A DNA stretch of 12,310 nt from JBMYQA01 sp049600855 (GTDB lineage: Bacteria; Bacteroidota; Bacteroidia; Cytophagales; Flammeovirgaceae): positions 1 through 12,310 of the forward strand of contig JBMYQA010000177.1 of assembly GCA_049600855.1 (NCBI GenBank), read 5' to 3'. The notes under the pieces are model-generated. The model was given only the letters and a program-made list of their open reading frames with translations. It was not told the DNA's origin and did not search any database. Shown here piece by piece: positions 5,576 through 12,310 of this stretch. A program made the position numbers and the translations under genes. Numbering within the stretch: the stretch's first letter is position 1; every line of letters starts with the position of its first letter.

Positions 5576-7045
5576 ATGTTGCCATTTAAGTCCATTATCC
5601 ACATTGATCGCTCAAGTAGAACCCCCGTATACCTTCAAATCGTGAATGCCTTAATTCGAGAAGTGAAACAGGGAAGGTTGTTGGCAGGTGCTAAATTACC
5701 TGGTAGCCGTCAACTGGCTGAGTTGCTTCAGGTGCATCGGAAAACGGTCGTTACTGCTTACGATGAATTATTGGCACAAGGTTGGATTGAAATCATTCCA
5801 GCCAAAGGCACATTTATTCATCAAAATATTCCGAAGAAGCGTTACAAGCCTATTTCCGAAAAAGAGCAGGGCATTCCTAAAGTTGCGTTGGAAACAGGAT
5901 ATAAACTTTTTCCCCAACCTGCATTAGTTTTTCCAGAAGGCTCAGACCCTCGTTTATTGCATTTAGACGATGGTTTCCCAGACATCCGTTTAGCTCCGCT
6001 ACAGGCATTAGCACGTGAATACCGAAATGTAACCAGAGCCAAAAATTGGAGGCGTTATTTTCATTATGGTAGTCCGCTGGGCGATGAGCACTTGCGGGAA
6101 CAGTTGGCGAGTTACCTCATGACCACAAGAGGTATTCACATTTCCATGGATAACATTATTGTGACCAGAGGAAGCATCATGGGCATTTACTTATTGACCC
6201 AAACCATTTTAAAACCCGCAGATAAGGTAATTGTGGGCAATACCAATTATGGTACGGCCAATAGGATGATTTCACATGTAGGGGCGCAGTTGCTACGGGT
6301 GCCAGTAGATCAATATGGCCTAGATGTAGAAAAGATCGAGGAATTATGCCAACAACATCCCATTCGTGCCATTTATGTAGCTTCTCATCATCATCATCCT
6401 ACTACAGTCACCTTAAGTGCCGAGCGCAGGGTGAAACTCTTAGATTTAGCAAAAATACATCGTTTTGCCATTTTGGAAGACGATTACGATTATGATTTCC
6501 ATTACGCAAGTAGTCCCATTTTGCCCTTAGCGAGTGCCGATGAGGAAGGAATGGTTGCGTATATCGGGTCTATCAGCAAGTCCATTGCACCTGCATTTCG
6601 CATAGGGTTTGTAGTAGGGCCAAAAAACTTAGTCAGCGAGTTGGCTAAGTTGCGAAGAATTGTAGATCGACAAGGCGATTTGGTACTGGAAAAGGCGGTG
6701 GCGATTTTATTTGAAGATGGAGAGGTCAGACGACATTTACGGAAAGCAATCCACATTTATCGTGAAAGACGCGATCACCTTTGCCAGTTGCTAGCTACGT
6801 CATTGCGTGATGGGGTGCAGTTTTCAAAACCCGAAGGCGGATTAGCCATTTGGACTCGATTTGATCCCAAAATCAATCTTCCCATTTTGGCTGAAAGGGC
6901 TGAAAAAGCAGGCTTGTATTTTGGGAATGGATTAAGCTACAATCCGCCTAACCAACAGCTAAATGCCACGCGATTAGGTTTCGGCTCTTCAAACTTTGAA
7001 GAACTCGAGCGTGCTGTACACATCTTACAGTCATGTATTGATTGA
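5576..7045 (+). CDS. MocR-type transcriptional regulator (GntR winged helix plus class I aminotransferase domain)
   Basis: A full-length 489-aa MocR/PdxR/GabR-like regulator. Residues about 10-82 are a GntR winged helix (PVYLQIVNALIREVKQGRL, LPGSRQLAELLQVHRKTV, KGTF). After a linker, residues about 125-489 form a fold-type I aminotransferase domain. PLP ligands look intact by comparison with GabR: D302 and Y304 in EDDYDYDF, the Schiff-base lysine K335 in SISKS, R342 in AFRIGF, and a C-terminal R466 in TRLGFG. These proteins bind PLP and, often, an amino compound to switch DNA binding, and they usually act on a divergent neighbour, here the FMN flavoprotein gene. A run of four histidines (271-274) stands where relatives have His-Gln or similar. 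ATG at 5576 fits the usual N-terminus. Its stop is 2 bp from the stop of the convergent lipoprotein gene, with no room for a terminator between them. Confidence 0.93.
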   Translation: MLPFKSIIHIDRSSRTPVYLQIVNALIREVKQGRLLAGAKLPGSRQLAELLQVHRKTVVTAYDELLAQGWIEIIPAKGTFIHQNIPKKRYKPISEKEQGIPKVALETGYKLFPQPALVFPEGSDPRLLHLDDGFPDIRLAPLQALAREYRNVTRAKNWRRYFHYGSPLGDEHLREQLASYLMTTRGIHISMDNIIVTRGSIMGIYLLTQTILKPADKVIVGNTNYGTANRMISHVGAQLLRVPVDQYGLDVEKIEELCQQHPIRAIYVASHHHHPTTVTLSAERRVKLLDLAKIHRFAILEDDYDYDFHYASSPILPLASADEEGMVAYIGSISKSIAPAFRIGFVVGPKNLVSELAKLRRIVDRQGDLVLEKAVAILFEDGEVRRHLRKAIHIYRERRDHLCQLLATSLRDGVQFSKPEGGLAIWTRFDPKINLPILAERAEKAGLYFGNGLSYNPPNQQLNATRLGFGSSNFEELERAVHILQSCID

Positions 7046-7047
7046 AT

Positions 7048-8844
7048 CTATTGTTCAAAAGCAGCTTTAAATGAATCTTTCGTTCTAAAGTTGATAAACT
7101 CGAGGTCTTTATTGGCTTTTTCTTGGAGCTTTGGGTTTAACTTGAAGGCATTACTCAGGTGTTTTGTTAGGAGACGTTCGTCTTTTTGACGTGCTGCAGT
7201 AACTGCCGCTCCATAGTGGGCCCAAACATTTTTTGCATCTGCCTCAATAGCTTTGTCAAAAGCCTCTTGAGCTTTAACATAGATGTTTGTAAGATTGTTT
7301 TTACTGGCATACAACAAATAGGCAAGTGCTTTATCGTATAATACGGTGGGGTGTTCTCCGCCCTCAGTAAAGGATTTAATAGCAGATACATAATCTCCGC
7401 GATCAAGGTAAATGTATCCCTTCATGGCATGAACACTTTGCGTTAAGGAAGCATCTAGCTCATTCGGAAGGCTGATGATGCGTTTAAGTGCGGCAGGTGT
7501 ATTTCCTTTGAGAATCTGCGCTGCTGCTAAGTTAATGGAGAATTCAGGCATGGGCTCGGGGAGCTGTAAGCCTTTTTTTAATTGGATGATCGCTTTCTCA
7601 ATAAACTTCTCCCGTTCTAATGGTTTGCTTTGCTTGTTGGCCAGTTGGAGGTAAACACAGGCTAAATTATTATGAAAAACCGGTTCGTTTTGATAGTGGC
7701 GTAAGGCCGTTTCGTAGATGGCTTGCTTTTCTTTTAAAGAAGGAGATTTTGCAGCAGCTAAGGCTAATTCAGAGACGGCTAATGTATCAATAGGAGCAGT
7801 GCCTTCCACTATTTTTTTTGCCCACACCACAATTTCAGCCTCCGTAAAGGCCACTTTAGGAACTGAAATGATGATGGTACTTTGCCTCAATAGTGGATAG
7901 ATGTAGTTTTTTAGTACAGGGTAGCTTTTGAGCTTTTTAAAGCGATTATCCATGTCTAAATACGTCACGCCACCATCAATTTGAGCTAAAATTTCCTCTT
8001 TTTCCGCTTTAGAGAGTTGCTGAGATTCCTGTAAAACTCGGCTAAACAAACCCCAATCTTGAAAAATAGCACGAGAGGTCATTTGTGGAATCGTAGTATG
8101 CTCGTATTGTTGATACAGTTGTTGAATGTAATTGGCTGTTTCATCTGCTCGCTGTTTTGCTAAGATGGAAGTGCTCGCTTCTGTCCGAATGGGGGAGTGG
8201 TAACCTACAATTTGGATTTCGTCGTGCAATTCGTTTTTGGCAATGTAATCCTCAAGTTGCTGCAATGCTGAACTGGCTTTAATAGTGGGTGTATATTCAG
8301 ATTGATTATTATCGAAGTAAACGTGTAAACTTTTTTCTTCATGTTCTACTTGATATTGATGATTGTGTGGTAAAAAATGAATGTAATAAGCAGGTTGTTT
8401 CAATTGATGGGTGTTAATAATGCCATCTGCCACTTTAACTAAAGTACCCTCTAAACTCTGTTTGCCTTGTGTTAGCGAACTCTTTACTAATACTTCTCCC
8501 GTGTTGTACTTTTCCCGATACGGTAATCCTAATTGTTTGGTAATGCTCCTGTTTTTACCTGTGAGAGCATCTTCTACAAAAATATTTCCTAAAAATAAGC
8601 TATCCCCTTGATTCGTATGATAACTGAATGAAAGGGTATATTCTGCACCAGACTTTAAACTTACATGATTCGGGAATTCAATAATCACATCAAAGGTAAT
8701 CGAATCTGCATGATACGCTAAAGGAGCGGGTTGTATGGTTACTGTTCGGTGACTATCTAACTTATGCAGTAAATTATCTAACGTACAACCTGTTAGCACA
8801 ATGAGTAAGAAAGTGTATCGTATAAACTTATTTAGAGTTAACAT
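7048..8844 (-). CDS. TPR/OmpA-like lipoprotein, Cytophagales type
   Basis: A long exported lipoprotein. From ATG at 8844 (598 aa) the N-terminus MLTLNKFIRYTFLLIVLTGC is a lipoprotein signal with lipobox LTGC and lipidated Cys20. I prefer this ATG to an in-frame TTG five codons upstream, because it gives a normal short n-region. Residues about 35-155 form a beta-rich domain (PAPLAYHADSITFDVIIEF) of a kind I recall from Cytophagales TPR lipoproteins. Residues about 171-245 resemble an OmpA-like peptidoglycan-associated domain (VYFDNNQSEYT, IQIVGYHSP, AKQRADETANYIQQLY). From about 350 on there are TPR-like helical repeats (FHNNLACVYLQLA, PEFSINLAAAQIL, GYIYLDRGDYVSAIKSF, AQEAFDKAIEADAKN). A role as an outer-membrane scaffold linking peptidoglycan and partner proteins is plausible but unproven. 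No linked fimbrial or T9SS genes are visible. Confidence 0.85.
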   Translation of the reverse strand: MLTLNKFIRYTFLLIVLTGCTLDNLLHKLDSHRTVTIQPAPLAYHADSITFDVIIEFPNHVSLKSGAEYTLSFSYHTNQGDSLFLGNIFVEDALTGKNRSITKQLGLPYREKYNTGEVLVKSSLTQGKQSLEGTLVKVADGIINTHQLKQPAYYIHFLPHNHQYQVEHEEKSLHVYFDNNQSEYTPTIKASSALQQLEDYIAKNELHDEIQIVGYHSPIRTEASTSILAKQRADETANYIQQLYQQYEHTTIPQMTSRAIFQDWGLFSRVLQESQQLSKAEKEEILAQIDGGVTYLDMDNRFKKLKSYPVLKNYIYPLLRQSTIIISVPKVAFTEAEIVVWAKKIVEGTAPIDTLAVSELALAAAKSPSLKEKQAIYETALRHYQNEPVFHNNLACVYLQLANKQSKPLEREKFIEKAIIQLKKGLQLPEPMPEFSINLAAAQILKGNTPAALKRIISLPNELDASLTQSVHAMKGYIYLDRGDYVSAIKSFTEGGEHPTVLYDKALAYLLYASKNNLTNIYVKAQEAFDKAIEADAKNVWAHYGAAVTAARQKDERLLTKHLSNAFKLNPKLQEKANKDLEFINFRTKDSFKAAFEQ

Positions 8845-8995
8845 AAGCGAAATCTTCAAAAAACAATCTGTACATCTTGTTTACATGTACATCAGTAAGT
8901 TTAATTTTGTACGGAATTAAGACTATATTATTTCATTAAGTAACTGAACACAATTTTTTTTCATAAACTTTTAGTGCTTTTCATCCATAATTTCC

Positions 8996-9051
8996 TCAAA
9001 AAAGATTGCCTTAGGTCATACGCGACTAACCGCTAGGACTACCTTTTTTGA
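8996..9051. terminator. Terminator-like hairpin between two outward-reading genes
   Basis: TCAAAAAAG (8996-9004) pairs perfectly with CTTTTTTGA (9043-9051), and an inner CCTTAG/CTAGG stem (9009-9014 with 9033-9037) narrows the loop. It could stop transcription in either direction. No annotated gene reads into it, so it may belong to an unrecognised small RNA or be a structural element. Confidence 0.35.
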
Positions 9052-9225
9052 AGTCATTCTAAATGAAAATCTTTCTAAAATTTTGATGAAGCATACCTAT
9101 GTCTTGTTACTTATTGTGCACAAGTGATTACATTTTCACCACAAGAAAATAGAAAATATACTCAAATTTTTGAGCACGATGTACATAAGAAGGTGGTTTT
9201 CGAGAAATTTTGTAATTTTACTTAG

Positions 9226-9267
9226 AACTTTATAATTACTATAAAGTTGTACTTTTAGTAAAAAGTA
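9226..9267. promoter_or_regulatory. Two adjacent palindromes before the PspC gene
   Basis: AACTTTATA-ATTAC-TATAAAGTT (9226-9248) is a perfect inverted repeat with 9-bp arms. Next to it TACTTTT (9250-9256) and AAAAGTA (9261-9267) form a second one with 7-bp arms. TACTTTTA at 9250-9257 is one base off the TAnnTTTG box. Together they suggest a promoter flanked or overlapped by operators, ending 8 bp before the ATG at 9275. Confidence 0.45.
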
Positions 9268-9274
9268 AAGCCAA

Positions 9275-9493
9275 ATGAAAAAACTACAGCATTTTTTAGA
9301 GTCACAGGCGTTTGGAGTTTGTGCAAAGTTAGGAGAAGTGTTTGGTATATCATCAAGTATTGTTCGCCTATATTTTATTTATGCTTCATTTTTAACGCTT
9401 GGTTCTCCAATCATCATTTATTTGGCATTGGCGTTTTGGATGAATGTAAAGCGGTATTTAAGAGGCAAAGTAGAAAGTAAAGAATTGTTCTAG
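9275..9493 (+). CDS. PspC-domain small membrane protein
   Basis: A 72-aa protein that is essentially a bare PspC domain: a basic N-terminal part (MKKLQHFLESQAFGVCAKLGEVFGISSSIVRLYFIYA) leading into a hydrophobic segment (about residues 30-55, ending in LALAFWMN), then a short basic tail. In proteobacteria PspC acts with PspA/PspB in envelope stress. Short Bacteroidota versions stand alone, often near regulators, and their partner is unknown. Expected location is the inner membrane with a cytoplasmic tail. ATG at 9275 gives the standard family start. No other psp gene is nearby. Confidence 0.85.
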   Translation: MKKLQHFLESQAFGVCAKLGEVFGISSSIVRLYFIYASFLTLGSPIIIYLALAFWMNVKRYLRGKVESKELF

Positions 9494-9505
9494 GTGAAGG
9501 AGGAA

Positions 9506-9529
9506 GGGGACAAGGTAATCCCCTTGTCC
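9506..9529. terminator. Hairpin between the PspC and STAS-like genes
   Basis: GGACAAGG (9508-9515) pairs perfectly with CCTTGTCC (9522-9529) over a 6-nt loop, 14 bases after the PspC stop. It is GC-rich but lacks an immediate T-run (the nearest T5 is at 9546-9550). It may serve as the end for both convergent transcripts. Confidence 0.5.
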
Positions 9530-9548
9530 GAACAGGTTATTGAGCTTT

Positions 9549-9977
9549 TTAAGAGTTCTCAGTCATTGGCATGTTTTTAATCCATGCTCCAGCCTCTTTT
9601 AAATTATCAAAATAGCACAATTCAATTTGTCCGTGAGCATCCATATGAGGGGATAGTTGCTCATCTTCAAGCATATAAAGCGCATTTTCAGGAATCACAA
9701 AAGCGATTTTTCGGACTCCATTCGGATGTAACCGCGGATGAAACTCATGATTGGCCCATTCTTGTCCTTCTGCATCTACTTTTAAGCCTCTTAAATTCAC
9801 GATCCATTTCAGGTTATTGTACTCCTTTTTATGTTCTACGTACAACTCGAATTTTTTCTCCAGGGTGGCTTTAAATTCTTCAACACTTACATCTCCTAAC
9901 CATTCTTCATAAATAGCAGGAATGTTTTTGTCTAGTGTAATGGCGACAAAAGCTTTTTGATAGATTATCTGTTTCAT
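9549..9977 (-). CDS. STAS-like (SpoIIAA-like) cytoplasmic protein
   Basis: A 142-aa soluble protein resembling the STAS/SpoIIAA-like family common in Bacteroidota. The evidence is the order of elements: an N-terminal strand pair ending in the conserved W-x-G of YEEWLGDVSVEEFKATLEK, a helix, LKWIVNLRGLKVDAEGQEWANHEFHPRLHPNGVRKIAFVIPE (about residues 57-97) with the family pattern of Trp and Pro-Arg before Gly and an IAFV strand, and a final YFDNLKEAGAWIKN helix. No catalytic residues are evident. Such proteins are thought to act in protein-protein interactions. ATG at 9977 is the natural start. It is monocistronic and convergent with the PspC gene. Confidence 0.7.
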   Translation of the reverse strand: MKQIIYQKAFVAITLDKNIPAIYEEWLGDVSVEEFKATLEKKFELYVEHKKEYNNLKWIVNLRGLKVDAEGQEWANHEFHPRLHPNGVRKIAFVIPENALYMLEDEQLSPHMDAHGQIELCYFDNLKEAGAWIKNMPMTENS

Positions 9978-10029
9978 TTGGTATATTAAGGTTTGTAACA
10001 GAAACGGTTTCTTAATGATTTAATGTTAA

Positions 10030-10209
10030 AGAGTTGTTCCTCAAAATGAATCTGATTTAATTGTGGGAACAAAATAATTTATTGAAGTAGGCTTTAGTGT
10101 AGTTGTTGAGCTTGAATGTAACGATAACATGAATATAAACAAAGTGGGATATACTTTAAAAGCATTTGATGATGAAAATGATATTTTAACAACAAATTTC
10201 ACGGAATGA
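10030..10209 (+). pseudogene. Short coding-like stretch, possibly a decayed gene fragment or a 26-aa ORF
   Basis: One plus-strand frame reads RVVPQNESDLIVGTK, a TAA stop (10075-10077), then FIEVGFSVVVELECNDN and, from ATG at 10129, MNINKVGYTLKAFDDENDI with a further TTNFTE tail to TGA at 10207-10209. The alternating hydrophobic and charged residues look like a real beta-rich protein with one in-frame stop. Upstream the frame is closed. It may be a remnant of a lost gene, a true 26-aa ORF, or chance; I cannot choose with confidence. Confidence 0.3.
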
Positions 10210-10218
10210 TAATTATCA
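10207..10218. promoter_or_regulatory. Fur-box-like palindrome
   Basis: TGATAATTATCA is a perfect 12-bp palindrome resembling the core of a Fur iron box (GATAAT/ATTATC). It lies about 110 bp upstream of pdxH. Palindromes of this composition also arise by chance in AT-rich DNA, so the assignment is weak. Confidence 0.3.
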
Positions 10219-10328
10219 ATTCAAGAATTGAGCGATAAAATTGGTAATCGAAAGGGAAGTAGATAATTTCACCGCATAATCACAAATCAATTAATTCATC
10301 TAATTGAATAGCTTTTTTAAGCAAATAA

Positions 10329-10973
10329 ATGCATATGGACTTAAAAGACATTAGAAGGGATTATATCAAGCAAGAGTTGTTGGAAGCGCATGTGTTGGAC
10401 GATCCAATAGCGCAGTTTAAACGTTGGCTGCAAGAAGCCATCACAAGTGAGGTAGCAGAGGCAACTGCCATGACGCTTGCAACAGCAACACCTACAGGAA
10501 AACCCTCCGCAAGAATTGTATTGTTGAAAACAGTAGAAGAGGGCGGTTTTGTGTTTTTTACCAATTATGAGAGTCAAAAGGGAAAAGAGCTAGCCGAAAA
10601 TCCGCAAGCATGTCTAAACTTTTATTGGATAGAATTAGAACGACAGGTACGAATAGAAGGTATCGTAGAAAAAGTAAGTGATGCCGATTCCGCGTCCTAC
10701 TTTTTGAGCAGGCCAACAGGTAGTCAAATTGGTGCTATTGCTTCGCCTCAAAGTGAGCGCATTCCCAATCGGACATTTTTAGAAGAAAAAGTAGAGTCGA
10801 TTCAAGCGGAATATGAGCAGAAACAACAGTTAGAACGTCCGATGTATTGGGGAGGATATCGGGTAATTCCAAACTATATCGAATTTTGGCAAGGCAGGGC
10901 AAGCCGATTGCATGATCGCATCATTTATGAAAAAGTTGGAGATACATGGAAGATTGCTCGTTTAGCACCATAA
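10329..10973 (+). CDS. pdxH: Pyridoxamine/pyridoxine 5'-phosphate oxidase
   Basis: FMN-dependent oxidase that converts pyridoxine 5'-phosphate or pyridoxamine 5'-phosphate to pyridoxal 5'-phosphate with O2, the last step of vitamin B6 synthesis and salvage; cytoplasmic homodimer. The 214-aa length is standard. Visible motifs are DLKDIRRDY at the N-terminus, RIVLLK (62-67), FFTNYESQKGKEL (76-88) and RQVRIEG (105-111) for FMN and phosphate binding. The PNPOx signature is IEFWQGRASRLHDR (184-197), with R193 and H195 in the substrate site, and the chain ends in the usual RLAP. The start could be ATG 10329 or ATG 10335 (MDLKD), with little consequence. It is a single gene with its own terminator. 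Its product could supply the PLP that the MocR regulator binds. Confidence 0.97.
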   Translation: MHMDLKDIRRDYIKQELLEAHVLDDPIAQFKRWLQEAITSEVAEATAMTLATATPTGKPSARIVLLKTVEEGGFVFFTNYESQKGKELAENPQACLNFYWIELERQVRIEGIVEKVSDADSASYFLSRPTGSQIGAIASPQSERIPNRTFLEEKVESIQAEYEQKQQLERPMYWGGYRVIPNYIEFWQGRASRLHDRIIYEKVGDTWKIARLAP

Positions 10974-11040
10974 TAAACTAATGTTAGACAAGTTCAATCG
11001 CAGAAGAATAATTGAATGAAAAGTCATTCGTCTTAAAAAA

Positions 11041-11073
11041 CAAGGGGTTCACCGAAAAGTGAAGCCCTTTTTT
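11041..11073 (+). terminator. Rho-independent terminator of pdxH
   Basis: AGGGGTTCAC (11043-11052) pairs with GTGAAGCCCT (11059-11068), with one internal mismatch and loop CGAAAA, followed by T6 (11068-11073). A preceding A-run makes it bidirectional. Confidence 0.85.
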
Positions 11074-11106
11074 AGTCATCGGCATATTTTGTGTTGTTAA
11101 GGAAGT

Positions 11107-11160
11107 GTCAATAAGTTTTAATGATATGCTAAGGGTTTTTCTTTAAAATCCCTCATTGAC
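11107..11160. repeat. Nested inverted repeat upstream of the L,D-transpeptidase gene
   Basis: GTCAAT (11107-11112) and ATTGAC (11155-11160) enclose a smaller hairpin with AGGGTTTT (11132-11139) against AAAATCCCT (11145-11153, one bulged T). It sits in the 249-bp gap between the pdxH terminator and the next gene. No other feature is evident there apart from AT-rich promoter-like sequence. Confidence 0.35.
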
Positions 11161-11322
11161 TTACATCTTAATATTAGGTGAGCATAACTTTATTTGAGGC
11201 TTAATTATAGTGTTTATTGCATAATACTAAGAAGTAATTGTAAAAAAATAATAGACGTTCTTGTTTTTTTTGTAATTCTTACCTTAATTCGCACTTAACA
11301 AGAATATAGCGACTTCACAACT

Positions 11323-12180
11323 ATGAAACGTACTCTTCTATTTTCTCTCATACTACTACACATCACTTACTATTCTCCTGAAGCTGCTTCTCCTCTTTCT
11401 GCCAAGAAGTTGATTACATTCCCTTCAATTTCCACTACGTTAGAAATTGGTCAAAATTTAGTAGTTGATGGTTTGCCAACTGTAAGTACTATTGATGAAG
11501 ACAAAAAGCCTTTTCATTTTAATACTTATGTGACTTCGCTCTATCAGCAAATCGGATTAGAAGCCGCTGGGCTAAGTCAAAAAGCCTTTGAACGGGCAAT
11601 GATTGGTTATTACAACCTTGAAGGCCAGCTCAAGAAAAAAGATATTATTTCCATTGTTGATTTTGATCAAGCAAGTACCAAAGAACGTTTATATGTCATT
11701 TCGATTAAAGAACAGAAGTTGTTGTATCAATCGCTTGTGGCACACGGTAAAAATACGGGTTGGGATATGGCAACTGATTTTGGTAACAAGCATCGCTCAT
11801 TAAAAAGTAGTTTAGGCTTTTTAGTAACAGCAGAAACTTACTTTGGCAAATTTGGCTATGCGTTAAGATTGGATGGAAAAGAACGTTACTTCAATGATAA
11901 TGCACGCTCAAGAGGAATTGTTATGCATGGCGCAAACTACGTAAATCCTGATTTTGTAAAGCAAAAAAGTCGATTGGGTAGAAGTTATGGTTGCCCTGCG
12001 CTCCCATATGGCATGCATGAGAAAGTCATTAATGCCATTAAAGGCGGAAGTTTATTCTACATTCACAAATCGAATGAGAATTACGAGAAGAAAAGTAAAT
12101 TATTAGATAAATCGAAAGCTGAGCAAATTGCGGCAAAATTAACCATGCCTGAAGCTGAACCTATCATTGCTTTAAACTAA
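11323..12180 (+). CDS. Exported murein L,D-transpeptidase catalytic domain protein (YkuD_2 type)
   Basis: A 285-aa secreted cell-wall enzyme. Residues 1-22 look like a signal peptide (MKRTLLFSLILLHITYYSPEAA), so it should act in the periplasm on peptidoglycan. The catalytic domain (about 95-250) carries the signature of the murein L,D-transpeptidase family: GIVMHGANYV with H202 and GRSYGCPALP with S221 and catalytic Cys224. Upstream is the strand LYVISIKEQKLLYQSLVAHGKNTG typical of the fold. Such enzymes form or exchange 3-3 cross-links or attach proteins to peptidoglycan; Bacteroidota members are mostly uncharacterised. The last 35 residues are a charged tail rich in Lys and Glu. ATG at 11323 places the signal peptide correctly. 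It is a single gene closed by a strong terminator. Confidence 0.92.
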   Translation: MKRTLLFSLILLHITYYSPEAASPLSAKKLITFPSISTTLEIGQNLVVDGLPTVSTIDEDKKPFHFNTYVTSLYQQIGLEAAGLSQKAFERAMIGYYNLEGQLKKKDIISIVDFDQASTKERLYVISIKEQKLLYQSLVAHGKNTGWDMATDFGNKHRSLKSSLGFLVTAETYFGKFGYALRLDGKERYFNDNARSRGIVMHGANYVNPDFVKQKSRLGRSYGCPALPYGMHEKVINAIKGGSLFYIHKSNENYEKKSKLLDKSKAEQIAAKLTMPEAEPIIALN

Positions 12181-12206
12181 CTCATCCGAATTACTTGCAA
12201 TACATC

Positions 12207-12244
12207 AAACCTCAAGCTTAATCGCTTGGGGTTTTGTTTTTTTT
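12207..12244 (+). terminator. Rho-independent terminator of the L,D-transpeptidase gene
   Basis: CCTCAAGC (12210-12217) pairs with GCTTGGGG (12224-12231), with one G-T pair and a 6-nt loop, extended by AAA/TTT. A T-rich tail runs to 12244. It begins about 27 bases after the stop codon. Confidence 0.88.
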
Positions 12245-12310
12245 ACGTACAATAGTACACTGTAAACGAAGTAATTTAACACTTTGCTATAAGCGTAAAT
12301 CTGAAGATTT

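Larger units (their letters stand above)
8845..9274. promoter_or_regulatory. 430-bp divergent intergenic region with repeats and a hairpin
   Basis: No credible gene is present; the longest ATG frames are under about 25 codons. It contains two direct copies of TGTACATC (8869-8876 and 8886-8893, 17 bp apart) close upstream of the lipoprotein gene, and an inverted copy GATGTACA (9178-9185). It also holds the 10-bp palindrome TTGTGCACAA (9114-9123) and the inverted repeat CTCAAA-TT-TTTGAG (9161-9174). The hairpin at 8996-9051 and the palindromes just before 9275 are listed separately. Confidence 0.5.
9978..10328. other. 351-bp intergenic region with decayed ORF and AT-rich palindromes
   Basis: It contains the coding-like stretch at 10030-10209 and the Fur-like box at 10207-10218. 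Further on, TCAATTA (10287-10293) and TAATTGA (10301-10307) form a 7-bp inverted repeat with a 7-nt spacer, followed by six T at 10313-10318, only 11 bp before pdxH. That last element could be a weak terminator for something upstream or part of the pdxH leader. Confidence 0.4.

Noticed and set aside
6388..6399. CATCATCATCAT run encoding four histidines in the MocR gene
   Set aside because: It is a short His codon run at a position where relatives also carry His residues, so it is not a meaningful tandem repeat.
9584..9874. 96-codon plus-strand frame
   Set aside because: Lies wholly antisense within the STAS-like gene, which has the more protein-like composition and a family-like pattern.
12208..12310. 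Open minus-strand frame of about 34 codons running in from the right edge
   Set aside because: It reads through the transpeptidase terminator, is short for AT-rich DNA, and the other sequence gives no sign of a gene end. It cannot be judged without the sequence to the right.

Overview
The window looks like chromosomal DNA of a Bacteroidota bacterium, probably of the order Cytophagales. The evidence is AT-rich DNA, starts without Shine-Dalgarno sequences, two promoter boxes fitting the Bacteroidota -7 consensus TAnnTTTG, and genes typical of that group: a MerC-domain protein, a small PspC protein, a STAS-like protein, a TPR/OmpA-like lipoprotein and a YkuD_2-type murein L,D-transpeptidase. I see no tRNA, rRNA, CRISPR array or intact insertion sequence.

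Layout, left to right. Positions 1-508 (minus) hold a multi-pass membrane protein cut by the window edge. It lies downstream of a 285-aa gene of unknown function (654-1511, minus), and a terminator-like hairpin sits between them. A 361-bp divergent intergenic region with two sets of palindromes leads to a plus-strand gene for a 232-aa protein made of four ~50-residue repeats (1873-2571), closed by a strong terminator. A 164-bp imperfect palindromic element (2671-2834) follows.

Next come three minus-strand genes. The MerC-domain gene (2971-3369) has its own promoter, overlapped by a perfect metalloregulator-type palindrome. A DinB-cupin-GNAT fusion gene (3476-4729) and a Nim/PPOX-type flavoprotein gene (4813-5481) probably form one operon that ends at the terminator at 3429-3455. 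That operon is divergent from a MocR-type (GntR-aminotransferase) regulator (5576-7045), which is the likely PLP-sensing controller of the flavoprotein gene. The regulator is convergent, 2 bp apart, with a TPR/OmpA-like lipoprotein gene (7048-8844, minus).

The right part holds a gene-free stretch with short repeats and a hairpin (8845-9274), a PspC gene (9275-9493), a STAS-like gene (9549-9977, minus), a region with an apparently decayed or very small ORF and a Fur-like box (about 10030-10218), pdxH (10329-10973) with a terminator, and an exported L,D-transpeptidase gene (11323-12180) with a terminator.

Functionally, a vitamin B6/flavin theme recurs: an FMN split-barrel flavoprotein with a PLP-binding regulator, and pdxH about 3.3 kb further on. 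The rest looks like ordinary envelope and housekeeping content. I found no convincing defence or secretion system. The least explained items are the 654-1511/1-508 gene pair, the four-repeat protein, the long palindromic repeat and the three-domain fusion.
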